A stretch of DNA of 64,000 nt from Streptosporangium saharense (lineage in GTDB: Bacteria; Actinomycetota; Actinomycetes; Streptosporangiales; Streptosporangiaceae). The notes under the pieces were generated by a model. The model had not been told where the DNA came from, made no database searches, and worked only from the letters and a program-made list of their open reading frames with translations. Below, in pieces: positions 6,974 to 15,525 of this stretch. The translations under genes were made by a program, and so were the position numbers. Position 1 is the stretch's first letter. Each line of letters starts with the position of its first letter. Where the stretch lies: contig NZ_JACHJP010000003.1 of the NCBI RefSeq assembly GCF_014203715.1, positions 656,186-720,185 of the forward strand, in the 5' to 3' direction.

Positions 6974-9211
6974 GCGGCGCAGGTGCTCCGCGGTGAGGGA
7001 GCCGGTCGCCTTCAGGAGGTCCCCCGGGGTGCCCTCGAACACCACGGTGCCGCCCCGGTCGCCGCCTTCGGGGCCGAGGTCGATCACCCAGTCGGCGTTC
7101 TTGACGACGTCGAGGTTGTGCTCGATCACGATGACCGAGTTGCCCGCGTCAACCAGGCCGTCCATGACGGTGAGCAGGTGCTCGACGTCCGCCATGTGCA
7201 GGCCGGTGGTCGGCTCGTCCATCACGTAGACGCTGCCGGTCTTGCGCAGCTCGCTCGCGAGCTTGATCCGCTGGCACTCCCCGCCCGACAGGCTGCTCAG
7301 CGGCTGACCGAGCCTGAGATAGCCGAGGCCGACCTCGTTGAGCGCGCGCAGCACACGCCGGGGCTTGGGCTCGGTGAAGAAGTCCGCCGCCTGCGCCGCC
7401 GTCATCTCCAGCACGTCCAGGACGGACCTGCCGCGCAGGGTGTGCCGCAGCACCTCCTCCTTGAAACGCCTGCCCCGGCAGACGCCGCACCTTGAGGTGA
7501 CGCCCTCCATGAACGCCAGGTCGACGTGGACGACGCCCAGCCCCTGGCAGTTCGGGCAGGCCCCCTCGGAGTTGAAGCTGAACAGCGACGGGCTCACCCC
7601 GGCCGCTCTGGCGAAGAGGCCGCGCACCTCGTCCATCAGCCCGGTGTAGGTGGCCGGGGTCGAGCGGACCGAGGTGCCGACCGCCGACTGGTCGACGACG
7701 ACGGCGCCGGGGTGGGCTCTCAGGAACACCTCGTTGACGAGCGTGCTCTTGCCCGACCCCGCGACCCCGGTGACGACGGCGAGCACGCCGGTGGGGAAGG
7801 AGACCGTGACGTCCTTGAGGTTGCGCGCGTTCGCCCCGGTGACGGTCAGGGCGCCGGTCGGCTCGCGGAAGGTCTCCTTGGGCGGTCGGACGTCGCGCAT
7901 GTGCCGCCCGGTGAGGGTGCCGGACTCGCGCAGGCCCGCGACCCCGCCCTCGTAGACGATCTCTCCCCCGCGGGTCCCCGCGTACGGCCCGACGTCGACC
8001 ACGTGGTCGGCGATCTCGATGACGTCCCGGTCGTGCTCGACCACGATGACCGTGTTGCCCTTGTCGCGGAGCTTGCGCAGCAGGCCGTTCATACGGACCA
8101 CGTCACGGGGGTGCAGGCCGATGGTCGGCTCGTCGAAGATGTAGGTCATGTCGGTGAGGCCGCCGCCCAGGTGCCGCACGATCTTGATCCGCTGCGACTC
8201 GCCCCCCGACAGGGTGGAGGTCTCCCGGTCCAGGCTGAGATAGCCGAGGCCGATGGAGACCAGGTGGCGCAGCCGTTCCATGATCGCCGCGGTCAGCGTC
8301 TCGGCGACGGGGCCGGTGATCGTGGCGACGACCTCGACCAGGTCCCCGATCTCCATCGCGCACAGCTCGGCGATGTTGCGCCCTTCGATCCTGCTGTCCA
8401 GCGCGGCCCGGTTGAGCCTCGCCCCCCGGCACACCGGGCAGACGGCCGAGGAGACGAACGCGAGCTGGGCGGCCTCCCTGCCCGACTCCGACTCGCCGTC
8501 CCGGTTGACGTAGAGGCGGTCGAACCTGGTGACGAGCCCCTCATACCTCTGCTGTACGGCACCGCCCCGCGTCTTCAGCGAGACTCCCGGTCCCTGGCCG
8601 TGCAGCAGCGTCTCCCACTCCCGCTCGGTGTAGTCGGCGAGTTTCCTGTCGTTGTCGAACAGCCCCGAGGTGGTGTACATCTTCCACAGCCACGTGCCGA
8701 CCCCGGCGCCGGGCAGCAGGAGCGCGCCCTCGTTCAGCGACTTCGTCCTGTCGACGGCCCGGTCGAGGTCAAGGGTCATCCTCCTGCCGAGCCCCTGGCA
8801 GCCGGGACACATCCCCGCGGGGTCGTTGAAGGAGAAGGCGTTGGAGTAGCCCGCGTACGGCCTGCCCTCTCGGGAGTAGAGCAGCCGCAGCAGCGGGTGG
8901 ACGTCGGTGATCGTGCCGACCGTCGAGCGGGAGTTGCCGCCGATGCGCCGCTGCCCGATGACGACCGCGGCGGAGAGGTTCTCGACGGCGTCGGCGTCCG
9001 GCCTGCCGTACTTGGGCATGCGGTTGCGGGCGAAGCTGGAGAAGGTCTCGTTGAGCAGGCGCTGCGACTCGGTGGCGATCGTGTCGAACACGATGGACGA
9101 CTTGCCCGACCCCGAGACACCCGTGAAGACCGTGATCTGCCGCTTCGGAATCTTCAGTGAGACGTTCCTGAGGTTGTTCTCCCGGGCGTTCGTTATCTCG
9201 ATATCGCTCAT
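6962..9211 (-). CDS. UvrA-like ABC ATPase (short, UvrA2-type)
   Basis: 749 aa, about 200 residues shorter than canonical UvrA. It has two ABC cassettes: Walker A GVSGSGKSS near residue 31 and GVAGSGKST in the second half, and signatures LSGGESQRIK and LSGGECQRIK. Four CxxC pairs of UvrA-type zinc modules are present (CPGCQG, CPVCRG, CPNCQG, CGVCRG). The shorter length fits loss of the UvrB-binding part, as in the UvrA2/DrrC group linked to resistance against DNA-binding drugs. A standard uvrA is presumably elsewhere. It is divergent from a WYL regulator gene, with 63 bp between the two starts. Confidence 0.9.
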   Translation of the reverse strand: MSDIEITNARENNLRNVSLKIPKRQITVFTGVSGSGKSSIVFDTIATESQRLLNETFSSFARNRMPKYGRPDADAVENLSAAVVIGQRRIGGNSRSTVGTITDVHPLLRLLYSREGRPYAGYSNAFSFNDPAGMCPGCQGLGRRMTLDLDRAVDRTKSLNEGALLLPGAGVGTWLWKMYTTSGLFDNDRKLADYTEREWETLLHGQGPGVSLKTRGGAVQQRYEGLVTRFDRLYVNRDGESESGREAAQLAFVSSAVCPVCRGARLNRAALDSRIEGRNIAELCAMEIGDLVEVVATITGPVAETLTAAIMERLRHLVSIGLGYLSLDRETSTLSGGESQRIKIVRHLGGGLTDMTYIFDEPTIGLHPRDVVRMNGLLRKLRDKGNTVIVVEHDRDVIEIADHVVDVGPYAGTRGGEIVYEGGVAGLRESGTLTGRHMRDVRPPKETFREPTGALTVTGANARNLKDVTVSFPTGVLAVVTGVAGSGKSTLVNEVFLRAHPGAVVVDQSAVGTSVRSTPATYTGLMDEVRGLFARAAGVSPSLFSFNSEGACPNCQGLGVVHVDLAFMEGVTSRCGVCRGRRFKEEVLRHTLRGRSVLDVLEMTAAQAADFFTEPKPRRVLRALNEVGLGYLRLGQPLSSLSGGECQRIKLASELRKTGSVYVMDEPTTGLHMADVEHLLTVMDGLVDAGNSVIVIEHNLDVVKNADWVIDLGPEGGDRGGTVVFEGTPGDLLKATGSLTAEHLRRSAA

Positions 9212-9274
9212 GGGCCGGACGCTAGCCAGGGTTCAGGACAGATTCCGGCCGCGATCGGTGGCATCGTGGAATCC

Positions 9275-10273
9275 ATGGCCGACACCACGGGAAGGACGCT
9301 CAGGCTGCTGTCGCTGCTCCAGGCGCGCCGGGAGTGGCCGGGCCCCGAGCTGGCCGAACGGCTGGACGTCAGCGCCCGCACGCTCCGCCGCGACATCGAC
9401 CGGCTGCGCGAGCTGGGCTACCCGGTCGACGCGACGAGCGGGCCAGCCGGGGGATACCGCCTTGAGGCGGGCAGCGCCATGCCCCCGCTGCTGCTCGACG
9501 ACGAGGAGGCCGTGGCCATCGCGGTCGGCCTGCGCACCGCCGCGGACGGCACGGTCGCCGGGATCGAGGAGACCTCGGCCCGAGCCCTGGCCAAACTCGA
9601 ACAGGTCCTGCCCTCCCGGCTGCGCCGCAGGGTCAACGCCCTGCAGACCCAGACCGTGCGGCTGGACGGGGTGCTCGGCCGTCCGTGGCCCACCGTCGAG
9701 CCGCACACGCTGGCCGTGCTGGCCCAGGCGTGCCACGACAGGGAGCGGGTCAGGTTCGGCTACCGCCGCCGTGACGGTACGGCGGGCAGGCGGGTGGTCG
9801 AGCCGTACCGGCTGGTGTCCACCGGGCGGCGCTGGTATCTCGTCGCCTGGGACACGGGCCGGGGCGACTGGCGGACCTTCCGGGTCGACCGCCTCGACGC
9901 GCCGCTGGCCACCGGGGTGCGGTTCGCGCCGCGTGAGCCGCCGGAGGGCTACGCCGAGCGCTCCATCATCGAGCCCCTCAGCCGCCACCGGGCGGTGGTC
10001 ACCCTGCACGCGCCGCTGGCCGTCGTCGCGGACCGGGTGCAGGCCATGGCGCACGGGGAGCTGGAGGGCGCGGGCCAGGACCGGTGCGTGCTGCGCACCG
10101 GCGCCGACTCGCTGGAGTGGCTCGCGATGACCCTGGGCCTGCTCGACGTGGACTTCACCGTTCACGAGCCGCCCGAGCTGGTCACCTATCTCGGGCGGCT
10201 CGCCGATCGGTTGCGGGTCGCGGCGCGGGCCGGTCAGCGGACCATGTCGACCGGGCCGCCGCTGCGCCAGTAG
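9275..10273 (+). CDS. HTH/WYL-domain transcriptional regulator
   Basis: 332 aa from ATG 9275 (a GTG at 9266 in frame is an alternative). The N-terminus is an HTH_11-like winged helix (LLSLLQARREWPGPELAERLDVSARTLRRDIDRLRELGYPVDATSG, residues about 9-54). The middle has the WYL block (YRLVSTGRRWYLVAWDTGRGDWRTFRVDRL), followed by the WCX extension. WYL proteins sense small ligands or nucleic acid and often respond to DNA damage. It is divergent from the UvrA-like gene and may control it; this is inferred from position only. Its 3' end overlaps the convergent DUF2087 gene by 40 bp. Confidence 0.9.
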   Translation: MADTTGRTLRLLSLLQARREWPGPELAERLDVSARTLRRDIDRLRELGYPVDATSGPAGGYRLEAGSAMPPLLLDDEEAVAIAVGLRTAADGTVAGIEETSARALAKLEQVLPSRLRRRVNALQTQTVRLDGVLGRPWPTVEPHTLAVLAQACHDRERVRFGYRRRDGTAGRRVVEPYRLVSTGRRWYLVAWDTGRGDWRTFRVDRLDAPLATGVRFAPREPPEGYAERSIIEPLSRHRAVVTLHAPLAVVADRVQAMAHGELEGAGQDRCVLRTGADSLEWLAMTLGLLDVDFTVHEPPELVTYLGRLADRLRVAARAGQRTMSTGPPLRQ

Positions 10274-10758
10274 ACGTTGTTCTCCCGGCTCAGCAGCCCC
10301 TCGTCCACCAGATAGCGGCGCAGCGCCGCGAAGTCGTCGTGGAAGGCACGCAGCGCGACGTCCACCTCCTTCTCCGGATAGCGGACCCCGGGCTCGAAGA
10401 CCTGGGCGATGTAGTTCAGCACGACCAGCTGCTTGTCCCGTTTGCTGGGAATCGCCCTGAGCCGCCCCTCGACGAGGAAGGACCGGAGCACCTTCTCCTC
10501 GGCCGAGACCGCGGGCTCTGCGGGCTTGGCCGTCGCGTGCAGCAGCTCGCGGAACCGCTCCCGCCGCACCTCCCAGCGCCCCTCCTCATCCCGTACGGCC
10601 AGCCCGCCGCGCTCCAGCCTGTCCAGCGCCCGCCGTACGGCCTGCCTGTCGGGCCCGGCCTCCTCGGGGGCACCGCCCAGGACCAGGGTGGCGAGCACCC
10701 GCAGCGTGTCCTCCTGGTAGAGCAGGCCGAGCACCTGCCTGATCGCCTCGTCGCTCAT
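10234..10758 (-). CDS. DUF2087-containing transcriptional regulator
   Basis: 174 aa from ATG 10758 (MSDEAIRQVLGLLYQEDTLRVLATL). The N-terminal part resembles a winged helix with ALDRLERGGLAVRDEEGRW. The C-terminal part (LRAIPSKRDKQLVVLNYIAQVFEPGVRYPEKEVDVALRAFHDDFAALRRYLVDEGLLSR) is a textbook DUF2087 domain. Longer versions starting upstream would overlap the divergent MmcQ gene and lack a ribosome site. Function is unknown beyond likely DNA binding. The coding ends of this gene and the WYL regulator overlap by 40 bp. Confidence 0.85.
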   Translation of the reverse strand: MSDEAIRQVLGLLYQEDTLRVLATLVLGGAPEEAGPDRQAVRRALDRLERGGLAVRDEEGRWEVRRERFRELLHATAKPAEPAVSAEEKVLRSFLVEGRLRAIPSKRDKQLVVLNYIAQVFEPGVRYPEKEVDVALRAFHDDFAALRRYLVDEGLLSRENNVYWRSGGPVDMVR

Positions 10759-10798
10759 GCCCTCATTCTTGTCGGTCCCCTCTGGTATTCCTGCACCC

Positions 10799-11191
10799 AT
10801 GCACAGTCGCGGAGTGAGTCCCGATGAGTTCCTGCGGATCGCGTCCTCGCTGCCCGGGGTCGAGCTGGTCCAGCACAGCGAGGAGTGGGTCGGGCTCAGG
10901 GTGAGGGGCAAGGGGTTCGGCTACCTGTCGGAGGCCAAGCAGAGCGCGCAGCTCAAGGCGACCCTGGCCGAGCAGGCGGCGATGGTCGGCGAGAGCCCCG
11001 AGGTCTACGGGCGCTCGTGGACCAACGGCCAGTTCGGCTGGGTCGAGGTCCGCCTGGAGCTGGCCGACCCCGAGGAGCTGACCGAGGTGGTCACCGAAGC
11101 CTGGTGCCTGACCGCCCCCCGCTCCCTGACAGCCGACCACGAACGCCTCCTCGGCCTAACCCCCCTCCCCCCAGACCTCGTAGACGACTGA
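10799..11191 (+). CDS. MmcQ/YjbR family protein
   Basis: 130 aa from ATG 10799. It shows the CyaY-like fold signature of the MmcQ/YjbR family: VSPDEFLRIASSLPGVELVQHSEEWVGLRVRGKGFGYL, then the YGRSWTNGQFGWVEVRL block and the WCLTAPRSL ending. These proteins have a double-wing DNA-binding-like fold, but no firm role is known. It is divergent from the DUF2087 gene (41 bp between starts). Confidence 0.88.
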   Translation: MHSRGVSPDEFLRIASSLPGVELVQHSEEWVGLRVRGKGFGYLSEAKQSAQLKATLAEQAAMVGESPEVYGRSWTNGQFGWVEVRLELADPEELTEVVTEAWCLTAPRSLTADHERLLGLTPLPPDLVDD

Positions 11192-11361
11192 GCAAGAGAG
11201 CCTTAACCCGTGTGCCCCGGCCCCAGGAGTGAAGGGTTTGGGGTACCGGTGCCGTGCGTGAGGAGTGTCGGCTTGGGCGCCGTCGGTGCTTGGACTGAGG
11301 AGCGAAGGAGCGCCAGCGGATGAGCGACGAGGGAAAGCACCGACCCGCAGGCGCACAAGCC

Positions 11362-11462
11362 CGCGGCGCCGCCAGGCGCCGCAAATAAGCAGAGTCCCGC
11401 GCCGCCGAAGGCGGCGCAAAGCAAGCACAGCCAAGCCCGCGGCGCCGAAGGCGCCGCAAAAA
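11362..11462. repeat. array of three GC-rich hairpin repeats
   Basis: Between the MmcQ gene and the DUF3516 helicase (convergent) lie three similar units. Each has a GC-rich inverted repeat of the form GCGGCGCC-(gaa or gcca)-GGCGCCGC followed by CAAA or CAAAA. Units start near 11367, 11400 and 11442. Part of this may act as a bidirectional terminator. The flanking words (AAGCCCGCGGCGCCG...) recur almost exactly in units 1 and 3, so they are true repeats and not chance GC palindromes. Confidence 0.65.
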
Positions 11463-13955
11463 CTACAGGCGATTCAAGCCCATCACATGCAGCACCGCAC
11501 GTCCCTCCTCGTCGGAGGCGGCCAGGTCCACCTGGGCGTCGATGCCCCAGTCGCCGTCGTTCGCCGGGTCGGCGATGACCTGGCGGACCCGCCAGAACTC
11601 CTTCTCCTCCTCGATGCGGAGCAGGCCGGGGCCACGGGCGTCGGGGCCGGTGCCGATCTCCTCGTGGTCGTCGTAGTAGGCGTCGAGCGCGGCTCCCCAG
11701 TCGACGTCGGGGGCCAGTTCGGCCAGCTCGTCCTCCTTCTCCACGGCGGCGAGCTCGACCAGCCGGAACATCGCGTTGCGCACCAGCACCCTGAAGGCGC
11801 GGCTGTTGGCGGTGACCGGCTTGGTCTTCTCCTCAAGGGAGGGCGCCTCGATCTCCCCGGAGGGGTTCTGCAGCTGCTCCCACTCGTCGAGGAGGCTGGA
11901 GTCGACCTGGCGGACCAGTTCGCCGAGCCACTCGATAAGGTCGATGAGGTCCTCGGTCTTGAGGTGCTCGGGGATGGTCCGTGACAGCGTGCGGTAGGCG
12001 TCGGCGAGGTAGCGCAGTACGGTGCCCTCGGACCTGGTCAGCTCGTAGAACTGGATGTAGTCGGCGAAGGTCATCGCCCGTTCGTACAGGTCCCTGACGA
12101 CCGACTTGGGGCTGACGGTGTAGTCGCCGACCCAGGGGTGGCCGCGCCGGTAGGTCTCGTAGGCGCCGAGCAGCAGGTCGGCGAGCGGCATCGGGTAGGT
12201 GACGTCGTTGAGGAGCTCCATCCGCTCCTCGTACTCGACGCCGTCGGCCTTCATCTGCGCGACGGCCTCGCCCCTGGCCTTGTTGAGCTGGGCGGACAGG
12301 ATCTGCCTGGGGTCGTCGAGGATGGACTCGATGATCGAGACCATGTCCAGGGCGTAGGAGGGCGACTCCATGTCCAGCAGTTCGAGGCTGGCCAGGGCGA
12401 AGGTGGACAGCGCCTGGTTGAGCGCGAAGTCCTCCTGGAGGTCGACGGTCAGCCGGGCCATCCTGCCCTGGTCGTCGGGCTCGGAGAGCTGCTCGACCAC
12501 GCCACCGGCCAGCAGCGAGCGGTAGATCGCGATGGCCTGGCTGATGTGCCGCCGCTGCCACCTGCGGTCCTCGTGGTTGTCGGTGAGCAGGTGCTTCATC
12601 GCGGCGTAGCAGTCGCCCGGCCGGTTGATCACGGCCAGGAGCATCGCGTTGCTGACCTTGAACCGGGAGGTCAGCGGTTCGGGTTCGGCGGTCTGAAGCT
12701 TCTCGAAGGTGTCCTCGCTCCAGCTGACGAAGCCCTCCGGCGGCTTCTTGCGGGCGTAGCCGCGCCGCCGCTTGGGGTCGTCGCCGATCTTGGACAGCGC
12801 ACGTTCGTTCTCGATGACGTGCTCGGGGGCCTGGCAGGCGACGTAGCCGATGGTGTCGAAGCCCGCCCGACCGGCGCGTCCGGCGATCTGGTGGAACTCG
12901 CGGGCGCGCAGCCGCCGCACCTTGCTGCCGTCGTACTTGCTCAGCGCGGTGAACAGCACGGTCCTGATCGGCACGTTGACGCCGACACCGAGGGTGTCGG
13001 TGCCGCAGATGACCTTCAGCAGGCCCGCCTGGGCGAGCCGTTCGACCAGCCTGCGGTACTTGGGCAGCATCCCGGCGTGGTGGACGCCGATGCCGTGCCG
13101 TACGAGACGGGACAGGGCGCGGCCGAAGCGGGTGGTGAACCGGAAATTTCCGATCATGGCGGAGATTGCCTCCTTCTCCGCCTTGGTCGACATGTTGATG
13201 CTCATCAGGGCCTGGGCCCGTTCCATGGCCGCGGCCTGGGTGAAGTGGACCACGTAGACCGGGTACTGGTTGGTGGTGAGCATCTCCTCCAGGGTCTCGT
13301 GGAGGGGCGTGAGCCGGTAGGAGTAGACCAGCGGCACCGGGCGCTCGGCGTGCTTGACGACCGAGGTCGGCCTGCCGGTGCGGCGGGTGAGGTCGGTCTC
13401 GAACCTGGTGACGTCGCCCAGCGTCGCCGACATCAGGATGAACTGCACGTTCGGCAGTTCGAGCAGCGGCACCTGCCAGGCCCAGCCCCGGTCGGGTTCG
13501 GCGTAGAAGTGGAACTCGTCCATCACGACCTGGCCGATGTCGGCCTGGGCGCCGTCGCGCAGCGCGACGTTGGCGAGGATCTCCGCGGTGCAGCAGATGA
13601 TCGGGGCGCCGGGGTTCACGCTCGCGTCCCCGGTCATCATGCCGACGTTCTCGGTGCCGAAGATCGCGCACAGGTCGAAGAACTTCTCCGACACCAGGGC
13701 CTTGATCGGCGCGGTGTAGAAGGTGCGGATGTCCCGGGTGAGCGCGGTGAAGTGCGCCCCTGCCGCGACCAGGCTCTTTCCCGAGCCGGTCGGGGTCGAC
13801 AGGATCAGGTTGTTGCCCGAGACGACCTCGATCAGCGCCTCCTCCTGGGCGGGATAGAGGGTGAGCCCACGCTCGGCGTTCCACTCGACGAAGGCGTCGA
13901 AGATGGTGTCGGGGTCGGCGTCGATCTCTTCTGGCAGGCGATCTACAAGGCTCAC
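11463..13955 (-). CDS. DEAD/DEAH-box RNA helicase with DUF3516 domain
   Basis: 830 aa, the usual length of this actinobacterial Ski2-like family. Walker A is STPTGSGKSL near residue 54, Walker B/DExH is VVMDEFHFY near residue 142, motif III is LMSATL, and motif VI is QIAGRAGRAG near residue 354. The C-terminal half is the DUF3516 region. The family unwinds RNA or RNA-DNA duplexes in an ATP-dependent way; its exact target is not known. Start is ATG 13955 with LVDRLPEEIDADPDTIF. It appears to be a single-gene unit with the repeat array downstream. Confidence 0.92.
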   Translation of the reverse strand: MSLVDRLPEEIDADPDTIFDAFVEWNAERGLTLYPAQEEALIEVVSGNNLILSTPTGSGKSLVAAGAHFTALTRDIRTFYTAPIKALVSEKFFDLCAIFGTENVGMMTGDASVNPGAPIICCTAEILANVALRDGAQADIGQVVMDEFHFYAEPDRGWAWQVPLLELPNVQFILMSATLGDVTRFETDLTRRTGRPTSVVKHAERPVPLVYSYRLTPLHETLEEMLTTNQYPVYVVHFTQAAAMERAQALMSINMSTKAEKEAISAMIGNFRFTTRFGRALSRLVRHGIGVHHAGMLPKYRRLVERLAQAGLLKVICGTDTLGVGVNVPIRTVLFTALSKYDGSKVRRLRAREFHQIAGRAGRAGFDTIGYVACQAPEHVIENERALSKIGDDPKRRRGYARKKPPEGFVSWSEDTFEKLQTAEPEPLTSRFKVSNAMLLAVINRPGDCYAAMKHLLTDNHEDRRWQRRHISQAIAIYRSLLAGGVVEQLSEPDDQGRMARLTVDLQEDFALNQALSTFALASLELLDMESPSYALDMVSIIESILDDPRQILSAQLNKARGEAVAQMKADGVEYEERMELLNDVTYPMPLADLLLGAYETYRRGHPWVGDYTVSPKSVVRDLYERAMTFADYIQFYELTRSEGTVLRYLADAYRTLSRTIPEHLKTEDLIDLIEWLGELVRQVDSSLLDEWEQLQNPSGEIEAPSLEEKTKPVTANSRAFRVLVRNAMFRLVELAAVEKEDELAELAPDVDWGAALDAYYDDHEEIGTGPDARGPGLLRIEEEKEFWRVRQVIADPANDGDWGIDAQVDLAASDEEGRAVLHVMGLNRL

Positions 13956-14027
13956 GGTTCAATACTGCCGAAGAACTGGAGGTGGTCGGACCGGCTCACC
14001 GTTCACCCCGCGCCAGAACCGCCCCAC

Positions 14028-15401
14028 CTAACCCTGATAAATCGGGATTTGGGGGGACTTCAGGGCCGGAGAGTGGCCGAGAAGCAGGCCCGCGACCAGC
14101 ATGCCCGCCCCCACCACCGGCACGGGCCCGGGCACAAAGCCCATCACCGTGAAGACCAGCAGCCCCGCCCCGGTCAGCGCCCCCGCCGCCACGATCCGCA
14201 CCGTTCCTCCCCGGTACGGCGAGGCCGAGCCGAGCGTCTCGAACCTGGCGAACCCCCGGAGCAGCGGCCACAGCGCCAGCACGAGGATGACCAGCCAGTG
14301 CGGCCACCCCGACAGCCACGCCGACGTCCCCGGCTCCGGCGTCGCCACCCCGAGGCCCACCACGACCACCGCGGTCACCACGAACAGCGCGCTCATGTGC
14401 CACAGGTAGACGGTCATCATCCTGGAACCGGCCCAGCGCAGCGCCCTGGTGACCCCCGGCCACCCCGCGAACTCCGTGATCCACGGGCGCAGCGCGGCGG
14501 CGAGCCCGATCTGGCCGACCCCGACGGCCAGCAGCGCGACAGTCGGCGGCGCCATGTTCGAGACGGCCGCCCCCGGCATCCCGATCATGCTGCCCGGGTA
14601 GGGCCCGAAGGCCACCAGGACCGCGGCCGTGCCGTACCCGGAGAGAGCGAGCAGCCAGGGGCGGCCGAGGCGGCCGTCGGCGTACAGGAAGCCGAGCTGG
14701 TGCACCGCGAGCCAGACCAGCCCGATGTTGACGAACCCGACGACCTCGATCCCGCTGGTGAAACGCGCGACGTCCACCATCACGGCCCCGGCGGAGAGCG
14801 CGACGGGCACCCGCCAGCCGTACACCATGTTGAGCCTGAGCATCCGCGGGGTCAGCGCCACCACGACCAGATAGATCGCCAGGAACCACAGCAGTTGCCC
14901 GGCGAGGCGCGAGGCCGTGACCACCGGCTGCTGCGGCATGCCCAGGGCGAGCAGCAGGTGCGGCAGCGGGATCCAGACCGCGGCGAGCGGCACGACGGGC
15001 AGGGCCAGCCGGCGCAGACGGGCCGCGAGCCAGACCGGGATCGTCTCGCCACGCCGTACGGCCCCGCGCCAGCTGATCGCGTTGGCCGCGCCGCCCGCGA
15101 AGAACACCAGCGGCATCACCTGGCTGATCCAGGTGATCGCCCACGCCCAGCCGGTCCCCAGCGCGTTGCCCGTGGTGATGCGGCCGTCGGCGAACGACAG
15201 GACCGGCATGCTCCAGTGCTGGAGCACCACCAGGGCCATGCCGAACACGCGCAACACGTCCAGGAACGGGTCACGCCCGGGGGGAGGTGGCGCGGAACGG
15301 GCCGTGGAGCGGGTGGCGATGAGGGTCACGGGGGTCTCGATTCTCGGGGGAACCCGGGGGAGGGGCGATGTCACGACCCTCCCGCGCGGCCCCCCGCCCA
15401 C
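14028..15401 (-). CDS. acyltransferase-3-like integral membrane protein
   Basis: About 457 aa in the longest version. Real translation may begin further in, at a GTG near 15374 or 15329, because the first residues are low-complexity and no clear ribosome site marks the upstream start. About ten hydrophobic helices run through the protein. The first (DVLRVFGMALVVLQHWSMPVL) carries the RxxGMxxVxxxH pattern of acyltransferase-3 proteins, which O-acylate sugars or lipids at the membrane. Other matching features are the AWAITWISQVMPLVFFAGG helix and a late HMSALFVV helix. The substrate is unknown. It is divergent from the histidine kinase gene. Confidence 0.78.
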   Translation of the reverse strand: MGGGPRGRVVTSPLPRVPPRIETPVTLIATRSTARSAPPPPGRDPFLDVLRVFGMALVVLQHWSMPVLSFADGRITTGNALGTGWAWAITWISQVMPLVFFAGGAANAISWRGAVRRGETIPVWLAARLRRLALPVVPLAAVWIPLPHLLLALGMPQQPVVTASRLAGQLLWFLAIYLVVVALTPRMLRLNMVYGWRVPVALSAGAVMVDVARFTSGIEVVGFVNIGLVWLAVHQLGFLYADGRLGRPWLLALSGYGTAAVLVAFGPYPGSMIGMPGAAVSNMAPPTVALLAVGVGQIGLAAALRPWITEFAGWPGVTRALRWAGSRMMTVYLWHMSALFVVTAVVVVGLGVATPEPGTSAWLSGWPHWLVILVLALWPLLRGFARFETLGSASPYRGGTVRIVAAGALTGAGLLVFTVMGFVPGPVPVVGAGMLVAGLLLGHSPALKSPQIPIYQG

Positions 15402-15525
15402 GCAGTAACGCCCGCATCAGTCTTGACCTCGGCGTCACCCCCCAGCCGGGGGTAGGGCCAGCCCTACCCCGTGACACCGGCACGCAGGGTCGAACGACTG
15501 CCCCGGCGCTCATACCGTTGGCGGC

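Noticed and set aside
12138..15455. A very long plus-strand open frame of 1105 codons
   Set aside because: It runs antisense across the DUF3516 helicase and the acyltransferase-like gene. The product is low-complexity (Arg, Gly, Asp, His) without domains, a usual shadow of GC-rich genes.
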